A stretch of 64,000 bases of DNA from Zantedeschia hybrid cultivar (GCA_030544215.1 JARZZO010000014.1:22203734-22267733); one strand, 5' to 3'; positions 23,401 through 34,833 are shown, counted from the stretch's first letter. Notes: generated by a model not told the origin, from the sequence alone. A program made the numbers and translations.

Positions 23401-26400
23401 TGGAGATATCTATTTTTGGCATTCTCAACTTGGTCATTTATCTTTTAGGCTTAGGATTTTGTACCCACATTTGTTTTCTATCGAGTCCTTAGAGTCTCTA
23501 CAGTGTCAAGTTTGTCAACTCTCCAAACATTGTAGAACTACTTTTCTAGTATCAATAAAATGGAGTTTTGCTCCATTTGATCTTGTTGACTCTGATGTTC
23601 AAGGTCCTTCAATTTCTTCTATAGATCGACATCACTATTTTTTATCTTTCATTGATGACTATTCTCATTATTGTTGGCTTTATCTCCTCCGTTCTCGAGA
23701 GGAGGTACCTCGACTTGTCCAAATGTTCTGCAGAATGGTGGAGACTCAGTTTGATCGGAAGGTAAAAATCTTCCAGTCTGACAATGTTCGTGAGTACTTC
23801 GAAAAAATCTGAATATCTTTATGGAAGATGTTGGCATTATTCATGAATCATCATGTACTTATACACCTCAACAAAAATGAGGTGGCCGAGTGAAAGAATA
23901 GGCATCTTCTTGAAGTATCTAAAGCACTTCTCTTCCACCAAATGTCAAAAAAAATTTCGGGGGCAGTGGTTCTTCACACCTCCTGTCTTATTAATTGGAT
24001 GCCATCCTGCACTTTGGACTAGGGCTGCACCTCGGGTCGGGTTAGCCCAGGTTAATATTAACCCTAACCTAACCCATGTATAAAGGATCTCAACCCTAAC
24101 CCGACCCCAACTCGACCCCTATCAACCCTAACCCAACCCATTGATAAATCCTTCAACCCAACCCGACCCATGTAACCTGACCCTCATCGGGTTGGGTTAG
24201 GTTGATCGGGTTGGGTTGGGTTACAACTCACATTCTCAAGGATATTTCATGTCATAATATTATCCACCTTAACTACATAATGAAAAAGATGCATAGCAAC
24301 TTATTTACACGATTTCCTATAGGAACCTCCCCACATGCACATTGTCATTTAAGGTACTAGGGTTATAAGATAGCTTTTATAGTAACAGGTTCGTGTTGGT
24401 CCGAAGTGTCCGACCCTTTAACCCAACTCGACCCGTCTAGCCTCGGGTTGGTACTGCCATAACCCTAACCCAACCCAACCCAACTCAATCCGTCATTTGT
24501 CGGGTCAGTCGGGTTCGTAGGTCGGGTTTACTCGTGCGGGTTCGGGTTAGCCTGCCCAATGTTGCAGCCCTACTCTGGACAAGTGGGTTCCCTCTCTCAT
24601 TCTTCGTCCATCTAAACCCTTGTTTTTGCTTCCGTCCTATGTTTTTGGATGCTTATGCTTCATTCATTGGTAACACCTGGTGCCACCAAACTTGACCCCA
24701 GGGCTGTCCGGAGAATTTACTTAGGTGTTTCCCCCAGAAAGGCTACAAATGTTTAGATCCCTACACCACTCAAAAGTACATTTTAAAAGATGCAATCTTT
24801 TTTAAGCAACAGTCTTATTTTTCTCATGTTTCCTCTTAGGGGGAGGAAACTCCTAGTTTCTCCTCAGTCCTCTTGCATGTGGTGTCTCTTGTTACACCGG
24901 TGTCTCCTGAGCTGGTTGATACTACTAAAGCTCAGACTGATTTGCCCTTGCAGACGTACTCCCGGGCACTTGCAAAAGAGAGATTCCTCCACTGAACCAC
25001 TACTCTTAGGAGTCGTTGTACCCATAGGTTCACCCTCTAGTGCGTTGATCTCTGAGCATGACCTTCCTATTGCTCTCAGAAAGGTTCAAATGCTTGTACT
25101 TGTCACCCTATTTTTCGTTTTGTTTTTTACTCAAGGTTATCGCTGGATTATTACTCTTTTTTACCACAATTTCTTCATATCACATACCTCACTCCTATTT
25201 TAAGACAACTAAAGATCCCAAGTGGGTACAAGCAATGAATGAACAATTGGTAGCTCTACATAAAAATGGCACTTGGGAGTTAGTGGATCCGTCCAAAGGG
25301 AATAGTCTGATAGGTTTCAAGTAGGTCTACACTATCAAGTTTCGTACAGATGGGTCTATTAAGCAAGATAAGGCCCGATTGGTTGTCCGAGGGTTTATTC
25401 AGACCTACCAGATTGATCACTCGGAGACCTTTGCTCCTGTTGCTAGTTTTAAATCTGCTCGGACAATGTTAGCTCTTGTTGTTCATTTCTCTTGGCCATT
25501 GTATCAACTTGATATGAAAAATGCTTTTTTGAATGGTGATTTACAGGAGGAAATATACATGTAGTCACCTCCAAGACTTGATGTAAGGAGGAGTGTGCAA
25601 GCTGAACAAAGTTTTTAATGGGTTAAAACAGTCACCAAGAGCATTGCTTGATCGCTTATGTAAGGCCATGCTCAAGTTTGGCTATTCTCAAGGCAATGCT
25701 GATCACACTCTTTTTTTCCAAATGGCAGGATGGAAAGATTTTTTTATTGCTGGTCTATGTGGATGATATGATCATCATGGGTGATAATGTGTAAGATTGG
25801 AAAAATTAAAAAGAGATCTTGTGTCTTTAATATTAAAGACTTGGATGAGCTCAAGTACTTCTTTGGTATTAAAGTGGCTCATTTTAGACAAGGTATATAT
25901 ATTTGCCAAAAGAAGTATGCTCTAGATCTGTTGCAAGAGACATGGAAGTTGGGTTGTAAACTAATAGAAACCCCCATTGAAACAAATCATGGTTTGAGTA
26001 ATACTGATCGTGATCTCTTATCAGACTCAGGAAAACGAAAATACCAAAGATTGGTGGGTTGTCTACTTTGTTCAGGACTTACTCGTCATGACTTGACCTA
26101 TGTTGTCAGTGTGGTCTGCCAATATATGCATGCACCCAGAGTGCCTCATATGAAGGCGGTTGAAAGGATACTTAGGTACATCAAGTCTTGTCCTATGAAG
26201 GGACTCTTATTTTCTAAGTGCAACAAATTATTGGTTGAAAGTTACTCTAATGTTGATTGGGCAGGTTCCAAGGACTATAGAAGGTCCACTACTGATTACT
26301 GCTTGTTCCTGGGGGCAACCTTGTTATATGGAGAAGCAAGAAGCAATCAGTTTGTGCAAGGTCTAGTGTTGAAGCTGAATATAGGGCTATGACAAATTGT

Positions 26401-26871
26401 GTTATATAAATGATTTGGCTGAAGCTTTTGTTGGTGGACCTTGACATCCAATTATGCCTACCAATGAAGTTCTATTGTGACAATAAAGCTGCAATTAGTA
26501 TTGCAGATAATCTTGTCCAACATGATCGCGCTAAACATATAGAGATTGACCGCCAGAGAGAAGCTCGACTCTGAAGAAATTTGTTTGCCATATGTCAAGC
26601 CCCAAGACCAAATTGCAGAGATCTTCACAAAAGGACAATTGGCTGATCAGTTTCACCTTTGTTTGAGCAAGCTAAGTATGCTTGATATATATACTCAGCT
26701 TGAGAGGGAGTGCGTCGTAGTCATAAGTGAGATGGCATTTTGGTCCTTTTATATTTTCCTTCTTGTGTTAAGTATTTTGAAGGTAGCTAGTGTATTTTTT
26801 TATTTGTCTCTTTAGCCCGTGTTATGAGAGGTATTTTTGTCCTTGTAATATTATAAACTTGTTGTCCTAAT

Positions 26872-26917
<46 letters not shown>

Positions 26918-29900
26918 AGGTGCGGACAGCAGTGCGTATGCATGCGGCTGCATACATGGCGGCTACCCTCCTATTCTCTTCTTCTTCCATTGTCTTCTAG
27001 GTTTTTTATTGTAGCTCTGAATCTTCAACAGACTCCTTGCAGTGGACTTGGGATTCCCATAGGGTTTTTTCTGTTAAATTGGCTTATGGTATAATTGCAG
27101 ATGGTGGGACCTGCTCTCCCCTTTTTCGACACTGTTAAATCCCCTCTGAAGGTCAAGATCTTGGTATGGAGAATCTCTTTTTGGATACTACCAACCGCTA
27201 AAGGCTGATTCGCTTTTGGTGTGAGGTCCCTTCTACATGTTGTCTCTGTGGAGAAGTTGATGAATGTCTTGATCGTCTTTCTGTGAGCTGCAGTTTTGCG
27301 AAGGAAGTGTGGCATAATTTGTTCTCTAAGATCCACATGGTTAAGGTGGTTGATGACAGTGTGGATAGTTTGTTCACTCATTGTCCCTATCCCTTGCCCT
27401 ACAAAGGGGACTGCATTCTGTGGTGGCTAGTTCTGCATGCTACTTTGTGGGCTATTTGGATGGAAAGGAACAAGCGTATCTTCAGAAGGGAGGCATACAC
27501 TCCAGGAAGAGTAGTTTCTTTTGTTTCTCCAAGGGTGAGAGATTGAACGAGATTTTGGTGTAAAGAGTTTATTGATAATTCCTCCTTTTTTGGTTCTTTT
27601 GGGGGATACTTATTGATACCCCTTCTTGGTGTTTTGTAGAGTGAGATTTTTTAAGAGCTTTTTGGCAATCTTACTTGTACATCTTTTTACATTTTAATAC
27701 ATTTCTGCGGTACGATCCACTTTCAAAAAAATTGCTAAACTGTGATGTTTTGCCTGACAAAAATGTTGTTCCATTAGAATGAAATTATTATGTTATCGGT
27801 TGTGCTTGTGTGTCTCCCCTTGACTTCTAGAAGGGGTGGATAGCAGACAGTCCCTCCCCACTTGTTAGCAGTTTATCCTTGTGTCAACATAGAGGAAAAT
27901 GAAAAGAATATCAATGTTGCGAGAGATGAGCGGATCTTACCCAATGATGTTGCAAATTGTTGATTGGGGAGCCCAACCCCATCCTTCTCAGTCATGTGGG
28001 AGCAGTCGTGCTAAAAATGTGCCCAAGGATGCAACCTCCCATCTGCAAGAAGACCAATCTTGATTTGTCTTGCTCTTGGAGATCACCTTGATGGGACCAG
28101 GCTCTAGGCTCTACCCTGGTATCTCTCGAGGAAGGGCTCTAGGCTCTAGGCTCTTGCTCTTGGAGATCCATTTCTATCTCTATCAGTTGTAGCAGTAGAA
28201 AAAGCTATGAAACTAAACCCACCTTTGGCCCTTTTGGTGTTGTCCAATCTTTGGCACTGGCGAAATCAGGGCCACCTCAGGTTGAGCACTGGCCCAACAT
28301 TCTCCCACTTGACCTGTTTGGCACAGTGACAAAGCAGCAGGTCCAAAAATTTCTAAAACCAACCTCAGCACCATGTTTAAGTACAACAGACCATTCGTAC
28401 GGCTGAAAAGTTAACATTATGCTTTATTACATGATAATACGAATCGAAGCAATAAACACTCCATATGTCAGTATGACCTTCTATGCACCTCAATATTTTA
28501 AACACCTCATAGTCAACAATATTTTTTTGGTTCTTTGGTCTGAGACCTATGTCATACTCTCATTCTCGTTAAAACCATGTATGAGAAGGAAAATATAGAG
28601 GAATCATATGTGAGATATGCTTCACGAATGTGGGTAAAGTTCTTCTTGTTCTTTGTTGTGGGATATTATTCACGAGTGACGTAAAAAAAATTTGGAACGT
28701 GAGTAAGGTAAATTTTTTCTTGTTCTTTGGTCTGAACCTTATGTTATACTATTGTTCTGGTTAAACTTATATTCGTTAAACTTATATTCGTAAGAAACCA
28801 TATATGAAAAGGAAAACGTAGAGAATCATATGTGGGATATTTTTCACGAGTTTGGGTAAATTTTTTCATGTTCTTTGGTCCAAACCGTTCAAGTTCCTTG
28901 AGGACCAATCATCAGGCGTGCTGCAAAGGGGATAGATACACAAATTAGTTTCCTGGATAATTGGAGTGAAGAAGGACTCATCACTAAGGCATCGGCAGCG
29001 GGCATTCAAATTTGCAATAAACCAGGACAATTTTAACATTTATGGGGGACCATTTGGAAGATGTGCATATTCCAAGTAGGCGATTCCAAGTAATAACGAC
29101 GTACAATGATCCTCGAGCAATAGAGGCAGTCTGCATTGAAGAAAGAAAGATACTAGTTCAAGGAGACACAGGTGTTTAGAATCTTCATCAGCATAGTGGT
29201 CTTGTGGCTGTGGTAGTTTCAGTAGTGTTGTTTTTTTTCCATGTAATTTCCATTTGTCTCTTTAGAAGGCGGTGGTCGTTGGTAGTCATTTGTTTCTGTT
29301 TTTCTGTGAGGTTCTCTGAGCTGTAACATTTACTTTGTTATATTTTCTGCGAGTTGGCGAGGAATCTTTCCATGCTGCTGATTGTACTACCTCTATATGT
29401 TTAATATAATTGGTAGTATAATCCATCTTCTTTTTAAAAAAGGAAACCCTATCTGAAAAGAAAAATATAGGGAGTCACCATATATACATAACCTATACGT
29501 GATCATAAATTCATGTTGCCATACATATATAAAAAGTAAAAAAAATAGAGAATCATCATATACACAAACTGTATGTAATCACGAATTAATGGTGTTACAC
29601 TCTGTCACTATTCAGCAAAACCCATTTTCTCTACATGCTTTGAGTACAACCTTGGTGGTAGTCCTTTGGTTAGAGGATGTGCTATCATATACCATGTCCT
29701 AATATGATTAATTAACGCTAGATGAACTGTCCTCTTCTTGATAATAGAAGCCTCTGTAAATTATAACTAGATGTTTCCATATAATAGAGTTCTTGTTATC
29801 CTGAGAGAACACATTGGCTTCATTATCAGAGTAGATTGTTAGTGGTTTTTAAATAGTGTCCACTACCTTAAGACCAATGGTGAACTTCTCTAGCCAAATA

Positions 29901-32900
29901 GCCCGTGGAGTGGTTTCATGGTGTGAAACAAGCACAGCATCTATCTTGTAAGAAGTATTTTTTCCTTAATGCTTCTCCATAAGATAGCACCCTCTTCATA
30001 GGAAAATAAAGCCCACACTGGACTTATCTTATATAGGCACCCTACAAAATCTGGATCTAAGTAGCATGCGACTTCCACATGATTGACTCTGTGGCATGTG
30101 AGCATAAAGATTCTTGTTCCTTGAAGATGGTGCATGATCTTTTTGGCAGCTTTTCAATGCTGTAAACCAGGATTACATTTGTATCTACCAAGTATTGTAA
30201 CAACATATGCTAGATTGAGCTAAGCACAGGATTGTATACACTAAAGATAACCAACTGTAGAAGCATCCTTCCATATGTGCTCTGGTTCATTTTCAGGATA
30301 TTGTTGCATACTGAAAATTTTCCCTTTTATGCTAGGTGCAGCTCCAGGAGAACCCTTTTCCATTGCAGACCTCTCTAGTGCCTTAGAGATATAGGATTTT
30401 TATGATACCCTACCCTCCCTCTTCACCCCACACCCCCCCTTCTCACGTACATACACCCCTTCAGCTTTATCCCAGTGAATCCCAGTGCCAAGTACATGAT
30501 TGGTTTCACCCAGGTCCTCCATCTCAAAGTCATCAGAGAGGAATTCTTTGCTCTCATGTAGTAATTCCTAATATCATTGCTGGCCAGCAAGATGCTGTAC
30601 ATGTAAAACCAATACCATGAGCTTTTCTCTCTTTGGCCTTTAGATATAGACATCTCTTATTGATGTTCAACATGAATCCAAAGGTCCGGATTACCTTACT
30701 AAATCGAAGATACTATTGATGAGAGGCCTATTTAAGTCTGTGTATACATATATGTATGTATTTATATAGATTTGGCACCACAATTGACTGTCTCTGTTTG
30801 ATGAAAATTCTTGAGGTTGCTCCTTGTACCCCTTGGCCCTTCGGGTTGGGAGTGAAAACATGTTGTAAAATGGCCAAGACAGATTTGAGTGGAGATGATG
30901 TTGTAAGCAGGGAGTGCGAGCAAGGGGCTCCAAGCAAAGGAAAAAAGGAATAGAGGATGCATTTGTTTTGCTCATCATATCATATAACATTCAAGTCCTT
31001 TGTATATCAAATAAAGCACACCTTTTCTTTGGTGAGAAAAACATTGGTTATGTAGCTTGAGAATGGGCCACCTAGGCCCTCCACATAATTGATAGGACAT
31101 TCTTGTCCACTTTATGGGCTCAAAACTGAGTGTCAGTATGGTTCAAACGGGATGACTCATGTTAACTCCCTAAGGTGATTGTACAAATGCCCTGAGAGAG
31201 GAGAGGCTCCTCCTCATTCCATATTTTCCTTTCCTCTTCATTCAGCATATTTTGTTGGATATGCTGGAGCTTGATTGTGTCTCTTGCAGTTGCCGGAAAT
31301 TGGAATAAGAGTGCTGTCTCTGTGAGAGGGATTGAGTGGATGGTGAGTTGTTGATACTTGAATTAGGATGATAAAGGTGGAGCAGTTGGTTTTAGATGGT
31401 TCCACATTACTTGGTTATATCGACTCTTGTTTTTTTTTTTTGTCAAATTTGTTACATTTGCAATACTTGAAGCTGATAGGATGAAAGGTATCATTCTTAT
31501 CTTATGACATTTCTTTTGTCCTTTCTATGTTGTTTGAAAATTATGTTTATCAATAATCTAATTCCTGGTTTTTGAAAATTATATTTGTTTGACATACTTT
31601 TTTTTTACATTTTTAATAAACGATCTTTAACCTGATTTTTACCTATGTTCATAAGTCATCATAATTTGTCACAGAAGAGCTACATTTCCCGAGTTTCAAA
31701 ATCGACTACACTAATTTGTTTTTATATTTTCTGAGTTGACTATTTCTCTGTCTTGTGCTCAGTCATTTTCCTATATCCTTTGCAGGTTGGCCAAAGCAAC
31801 TTGAAAGACATGCTTTTACAGTGCTGTATGGATGATGTTGCTGATATTCGGCAAAGTGCACATGCACTTCTCGGAGACCTTGCAAGAGTGGGTGAAAACA
31901 TACAAAACTGCAGTCCTCATTTAATATAAAATTTTATTTTGATAGTGTTCTAGTTTCTGTATGTGACAGTGCTGGCATGCTTATTTTACAGGTTTGTCCC
32001 GTACATTTGCATCCTCGTCTGTCTGAATTTCTTAATGTTGCGGTCAAACAATTGGTAGACGTTCTTCCCTTTTCTCTCTTTTAAGAGAACATCGTGTGGA
32101 ATTTCTGTTGTCTCACAGAGTTACTGTCACAGAATGCATATGAGCTGAAGGACACCGTTTCTGTTGCTAATAATGCTTGTTGGGCAATTGGAGAATTGGC
32201 TGTGAAGGTTAGTTACTTGTTGGGTCATCTTGAAAAATGTTGCTTAAGTTACTTGTTGGGTCATCTTGAAAAATGTTGCTCAAGTCTCGTCAAGGCACTC
32301 CTAGTGTCTTCACCAACCATTCCTTATCTCATGATGGAGATGGCTGCGAGAAATGTGTGCTGCTTGGGCTGTGGAGATGTTAGGACTGCCTCAAGGAGTG
32401 TATCATGGATGTTTTAATTGTAATGTGCCCATTTTCCATCTGCAAACCGATGTCTTTTCCCTGCACGAGCTAGTTGTTAGTTGGATCGCTATGTGTTTAT
32501 CACATATAAAGAAAAGAAAGGAAAGAAACTTCACACCCCACTTTAGACTAAGTGTATATGATTTCTGAGTTGGTAGTAATTGTTTTTTTATGCCATTGAT
32601 GGTGATATTCCTTGCTTGTGTACAGCTTTTTGGCATAGTTTTCGTATGATATCCTCGTGTTGCTAGTTTGAAGCCAGAACCTGACTACAACTTTACATTT
32701 ATAAATGCTAGTTTCATTTTTTTTTTCAATATTTGTCTATTTGATCTATATTCATGGTCATGCGTGAAGTCACAGCATGCTTGTTGTATGATGAATGTCG
32801 TCCCCTTCAAAGTTTAATGGAAACACTTGTACAAGTTCAGGTTGGTCAGGAAGTTTCTCCTATAGTGCTGACTGTTATATCGAGCCTCGTTCCAATTCTT

Positions 32901-33964
32901 CAAAATGCTGATGTAAGTGATGATTCTTTCTTTCTTTTGTGTTGACCTTCCTGCCTTTACAGTTCTTGACTTACTGTTTTCAACAGGGTCTCAATAAATC
33001 ACTCATAGAAAACAGTGCCATCACTCTTGGTAGGCTTGCTTGGGTTTGTCCAGAGGTTGTAGCACCACATATGGAGCACTTCATGCAATGCTGGTGTACT
33101 GCCTTATGCAAGTAAGTTTGTTTTTCCCCATCTTTTAGGGTTATGTTCACCAAAAGTTGATCTGTGGACTCATGCTTGTTGTGCATTAAGAGCCAGATGA
33201 CTTGTGGTTATTTATTTCTAGAAACTGGTAGTTGTGCTACGATGGTTGACCTCTTTGCCAGTTAGTAGTTGGGATTGTATTCTTGTACAGTCTTGATTGT
33301 TTTTCTACGTGCTGAATAGCCAGTTTTTTATTAAGGTTGTGGTAGATGGTATCATACATTCTTGCTTAGTGTTGAGTTTCTAGCTTGCCAATCCGGATTT
33401 GACCATAGGTAACCCTGTTCAGGATCCGAGATGATATTGAAAAAGAGGATGCATTTCGAGGTTTCTGTGCAATGGTACAACATTCTCTCAATTAAGGTTA
33501 ACTTACTGAATTTGTTAAATATGCATGCTCACAGTATTGCGCTGCAGGTGAGATCCAATCCATCGGGTGCTGTAAAGTCACTTGCATTCATGTGCAAGGC
33601 TATTGCTAGTTGGCATGTGAGATTATACTTTCAAACCGTTTGTAGCACATTCACACTTTCATACAGCAAATTTCAACGTTGAATGTGTTTGTTACCTGAC
33701 CTTTTTTCAGGAAATTAGGAGTCATGATTTGCATAATGAAGTTTGTCAAGTCTTGAATGGGTATAAACAGGTACTGTCAAGTAATATATCTTTGTCTAGG
33801 AAGTTCTGTTGGTCGTTATTCCCCAGAAAATTTTGTTTCCCTGGTTACATCATTTGTATTACTAACATGACTGTTGACAGATGCTGGGGAGTGGAGCCTG
33901 GGAACAGTGCATCTCCACACTTGAGCCCAACGTGCAAGAGAGATTGGCAAAATATCAAGTGTAA
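17482..33964 (+). CDS. TRN1: Transportin-1 (karyopherin beta-2), C-terminal half, 15 exons
   Basis: Nuclear import receptor of the importin-beta family, built from HEAT repeats; family members carry cargoes such as RNA-binding proteins through nuclear pores. Exons: 17482-17580, 17833-17958, 18061-18135, 18292-18363, 18456-18566, 20668-20751, 20965-21072, 31786-31887, 31992-32054, 32133-32207, 32841-32912, 32987-33111, 33423-33474, 33548-33616, 33711-33770 and 33881-33964 (the first 15 are internal; the last ends in TAA). All join in frame at GT-AG sites and give 458 codons without a stop. Diagnostic blocks are LLDDKFPLIRSI, NKRVQEAACSAFAT, NLRIVYDAIGTLAD, LMPPLI.KWQQLS, DKDLFPLLECF, SVANNACWAIGELAVK, NSAITLGRLAW and the terminal LAKYQV. 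Plant transportin-1 is about 890 residues, so roughly the first 430 are absent. No upstream exon was found in 1-17481, which is all transposon. They may lie left of the window beyond a very long intron, or the copy may be truncated. Confidence 0.93.
18545..18611 (+). repeat. 24-bp direct repeat duplicating a splice donor
   Basis: ATGCTTTATATCTATAGTGC plus AAGT occurs at 18545-18568 and again at 18588-18611. The first copy contains the end of the DKDLFPLLECF exon and its GT donor (18567). The second copy reproduces the exon end and a GT 43 bp downstream in the intron. Confidence 0.9.
19600..20098. repeat. Foldback MITE in a transportin intron
   Basis: About 500 bp with long imperfect inverted arms. 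The left arm (about 19600-19690) has GTGCCCTGGGG, then CCAAAATCC, CATCCC and ATGTTTTAAAAAATAA. The right arm (about 20025-20098) carries the same words inverted. Each end also carries the near-palindrome TGCCCTGGGG. No certain target duplication was found. Both strands lack coding potential. Confidence 0.6.
20251..20300. other. Two adjacent GC-rich hairpins
   Basis: GTTGGTGGGAACCACCCAAC (20251-20270) is an imperfect inverted repeat with one bulge. Nine bases later comes GGCTGGGCGG AA CCGCCCAGCC (20279-20300), a perfect 10-bp inverted repeat around AA. They lie in the same transportin intron, downstream of the foldback MITE. Confidence 0.8.
22087..22394 (+). repeat. Copia 5' LTR
   Basis: 308 bp, TGTAGTTCC ... 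CTTCAACA, with a short (GA)n run at about 22255-22276 that is longer in the 3' LTR. The last part of this LTR together with the primer-binding site is repeated in tandem just downstream (22410-22518). Confidence 0.93.
22395..22518 (+). repeat. Primer-binding site and tandem copy of LTR end plus PBS
   Basis: TGGTATCAGAGC at 22395-22406 is followed by a 108-bp-period repeat of the preceding LTR end, giving a second TGGTATCAGAGC at 22503. A third TGGTATCAGAGCC occurs near 22559 without the LTR sequence. Confidence 0.9.
22626..23812 (+). pseudogene. Copia gag remnant, protease and integrase
   Basis: The gag remnant has a knuckle CTHCNRDNHDVDFY (22626-22919) in which the last cysteine is replaced by tyrosine. 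The aspartic protease has DFGVTDHM near 23020; the usual serine or threonine after the catalytic aspartate is phenylalanine. The integrase has a zinc region HSQLGHLS...CQVCQLSKH (23420-23530) and core with FIDDYSH near 23650 and FQSDNVREY near 23790. The frame ends at 23812. Downstream integrase is cut by the MITE at 24020. Confidence 0.85.
24020..24572. mobile_element. hAT-type MITE with telomere-like repeats, inside copia
   Basis: 553 bp with perfect 10-bp terminal inverted repeats TAGGGCTGCA/TGCAGCCCTA and 8-bp flanks CTTTGGAC (24012-24019) and CTCTGGAC (24573-24580), one mismatch apart. The ends and the 8-bp duplication are hAT features. The interior is dominated by AACCCTAACCC, AACCCAACCC and GGGTTCGGGTT units that are complementary across the element. 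Excision restores the copia integrase frame (...CTLDKWVPSLILRP). Confidence 0.9.
24580..26690 (+). pseudogene. Copia integrase end, reverse transcriptase and RNase H
   Basis: Integrase C-terminal part (KLDPRAVRRIYLGV near 24690). RT begins near 25215 (KWVQAMNEQLVALHKNGTW), continues with ARLVVRGFIQ (25370) and LYQLDMKNAFLNGDLQEEIYM (ending at 25564), then a YVDDMIIMG motif near 25757. RNase H lies at about 26020-26390 (KYQRLVGCLL, HAPRVPHMKAV, DWAGSKDYRRST), with a tail to about 26690. In-frame stops are at 25321 and 25562, with frame changes elsewhere. Confidence 0.88.
26711..27030 (+). repeat. Copia 3' LTR
   Basis: 320 bp, TGCGTCGTAG ... CTTCAACA. It is similar to the 5' LTR but has a (GA)n run about twice as long (26877-26919) and scattered substitutions and small indels. 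It is followed directly by the GACTC target duplication. Confidence 0.93.
27731..28526. other. Intron DNA without recognised feature
   Basis: Non-coding stretch within the long transportin intron. The only structure noticed is a cluster of GGCTCTAGGCTCTA-type repeats near 28108-28160. No reading frame or terminal repeats were recognised. Confidence 0.4.
28527..28880. repeat. Diverged direct repeats, about 140-190 bp unit
   Basis: The words TTGTTCTTTGGTCTGA and ATGAGAAGGAAAATATAGAG.AATCATATGTG recur (near 28527, 28720 and 28868; and near 28575 and 28798). A further diverged copy follows the LINE tail near 29449-29560. This may be a decayed LTR or UTR array belonging to the antisense copia remnant to the right. 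Confidence 0.55.
28895..29445 (+). mobile_element. 3' end of another LINE, inferred
   Basis: The stretch ends in AATATAATTGGTAGTATAATCC then a T/A-rich junction and AAAAAA, a plant LINE-like 3' terminus. No RT domain is present. Plus-strand codons near 29040-29180 may be the last part of an ORF2, but no motif was recognised. The assignment rests on the terminus only. Confidence 0.4.
29580..30700 (-). pseudogene. Antisense copia remnant, RT end and RNase H
   Basis: Minus-strand blocks in order: an RT motif C region (ILLASND preceded by a decayed YVDD, about 30590), a GIKL region, a segment ending in a GRYKCNPG-like block (about 30180), HHLQGTRIFMLT and HVEVACYLDPDFVGC (30135-29941, RNase H), and a YSDNEANVF tail near 29830 with a PLTKGLPP-like end near 29660. 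Stops and frameshifts are frequent. No LTRs were recognised. It is independent of the copia at 22-27 kb. Confidence 0.8.
30701..31785. other. Intron DNA without recognised feature
   Basis: End of the long transportin intron, before the exon at 31786. Small open frames at 30691-30990 are not recognisable. There is a polypyrimidine-rich acceptor region ahead of CTTTGCAG (31778-31785). Confidence 0.4.
32211..32282 (+). repeat. 36-bp tandem duplication next to a splice donor
   Basis: Two 36-bp copies starting AGTTACTTGTTGGGTCATCT lie at 32211-32246 and 32247-32282, one substitution apart. They begin four bases into the intron after the exon that encodes CWAIGELAVK. Confidence 0.9.
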
Positions 33965-34833
33965 TGAATGGCAAGAGAATGTCAACCCAAGTTTGCATTT
34001 CAAGTTATCTGTTCTGTGACAAATATTGCTTTGTCCAGTTGATTGAGATGGGGAAAATAGTTCGGAGCCATCATGGTTTTGAACATTGATGATATGGGCC
34101 ATGTAGCTACGCGAAGAGTTCTCTAGTTTGTGGGTCCCCTGAAAAAATCTGCCCAGAGAGTCGTGTTGGTTTCAAGTATTTTACAGAAGGAAAGGAATTA
34201 AGAGTTGGGGCAATGACGGGTCAAAGAGTGCGGCTTTTCAAGCACTTCTTAGACAGTTTGAGCACTCATTATTTCTATTGGTTGGAGACCTGGGTGTTGT
34301 ATCATGTCAGTGGACCATTTTTTGTCAGTATTTCCACTGATAGTGTTCCGGGATGTGTATGTACCGAGTGCTTTGTTCTCTCTTTTCTCCTTTTTCTTTT
34401 TTCATGATTATTTTTAATGAGCTTTGTTGTCTTAATTTTAACAGCGTGTGGCATCACGTAGATGTGGTTTCTCAAGGAAACTTTTTTCCCCACAGAATGA
34501 GTTATACTATGTTCGTAATCAGTTATGTTTTATTGTGCATGTGTAGATCGCATGATCTGTCGTCTGGTGAGTAGAGTTTACCTTAACGTCCTGTGTTCTC
34601 ACGAGTTCAAGAACACTGGACGAGTTCTAGATCTGTCTGGCCTGTTAGATCCGTAGTTTCTGTTAATGGCTTTGCTTCAAGTTCTTAGTTGTCTGACTAA
34701 CGTCGAATGTGTTGATAGCAGTCTATGTAGCTACATAACTGTAGGATCGTATTTATCTATTTGCCAACCAACTTCCATTGAAAATTTGCGTTTGTGTTGA
34801 AATTTGAAATATTCTTTGTACATGGAGGCTCTG

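Larger units (their letters stand above)
22087..27030 (+). mobile_element. Ty1/copia LTR retrotransposon, internally damaged
   Basis: 5' LTR 22087-22394 and 3' LTR 26711-27030 share sequence throughout, begin TG and end CA. The target duplication GACTC is at 22082-22086 and 27031-27035. The primer-binding site TGGTATCAGAGC (initiator tRNA-Met type) starts at 22395. The purine-rich GAGAGGGAG precedes the 3' LTR. The internal order is gag remnant, protease, integrase, RT, RNase H, which is diagnostic of copia. Most of gag is missing. A hAT-type MITE is inserted at 24020-24572, and stops and frameshifts occur throughout. It is non-autonomous now. Confidence 0.95.
21237..27730 (+). mobile_element. 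LINE (subfamily B) in transportin intron, split by copia
   Basis: A 5'-truncated plus-strand LINE starts in the RT (LKLDFEKAYDRVNW at about 21250). It has a GRGLRQGDSLSP block near 21380 and HLHYADDTIIF near 21530. An internal deletion then jumps directly to GRICKSKENGGLGIKN near 21590. It is interrupted by a copia element at 22087-27030. Removing copia plus one GACTC copy joins ...VSCSD to SLQWTWDSHR in frame. The zinc region continues to about 27550 (CILWWLVLHATLWAIWMERN). The 3' end is at CGATCCACTTTC plus A-run near 27728, like the copy ending at 9061. Confidence 0.88.
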
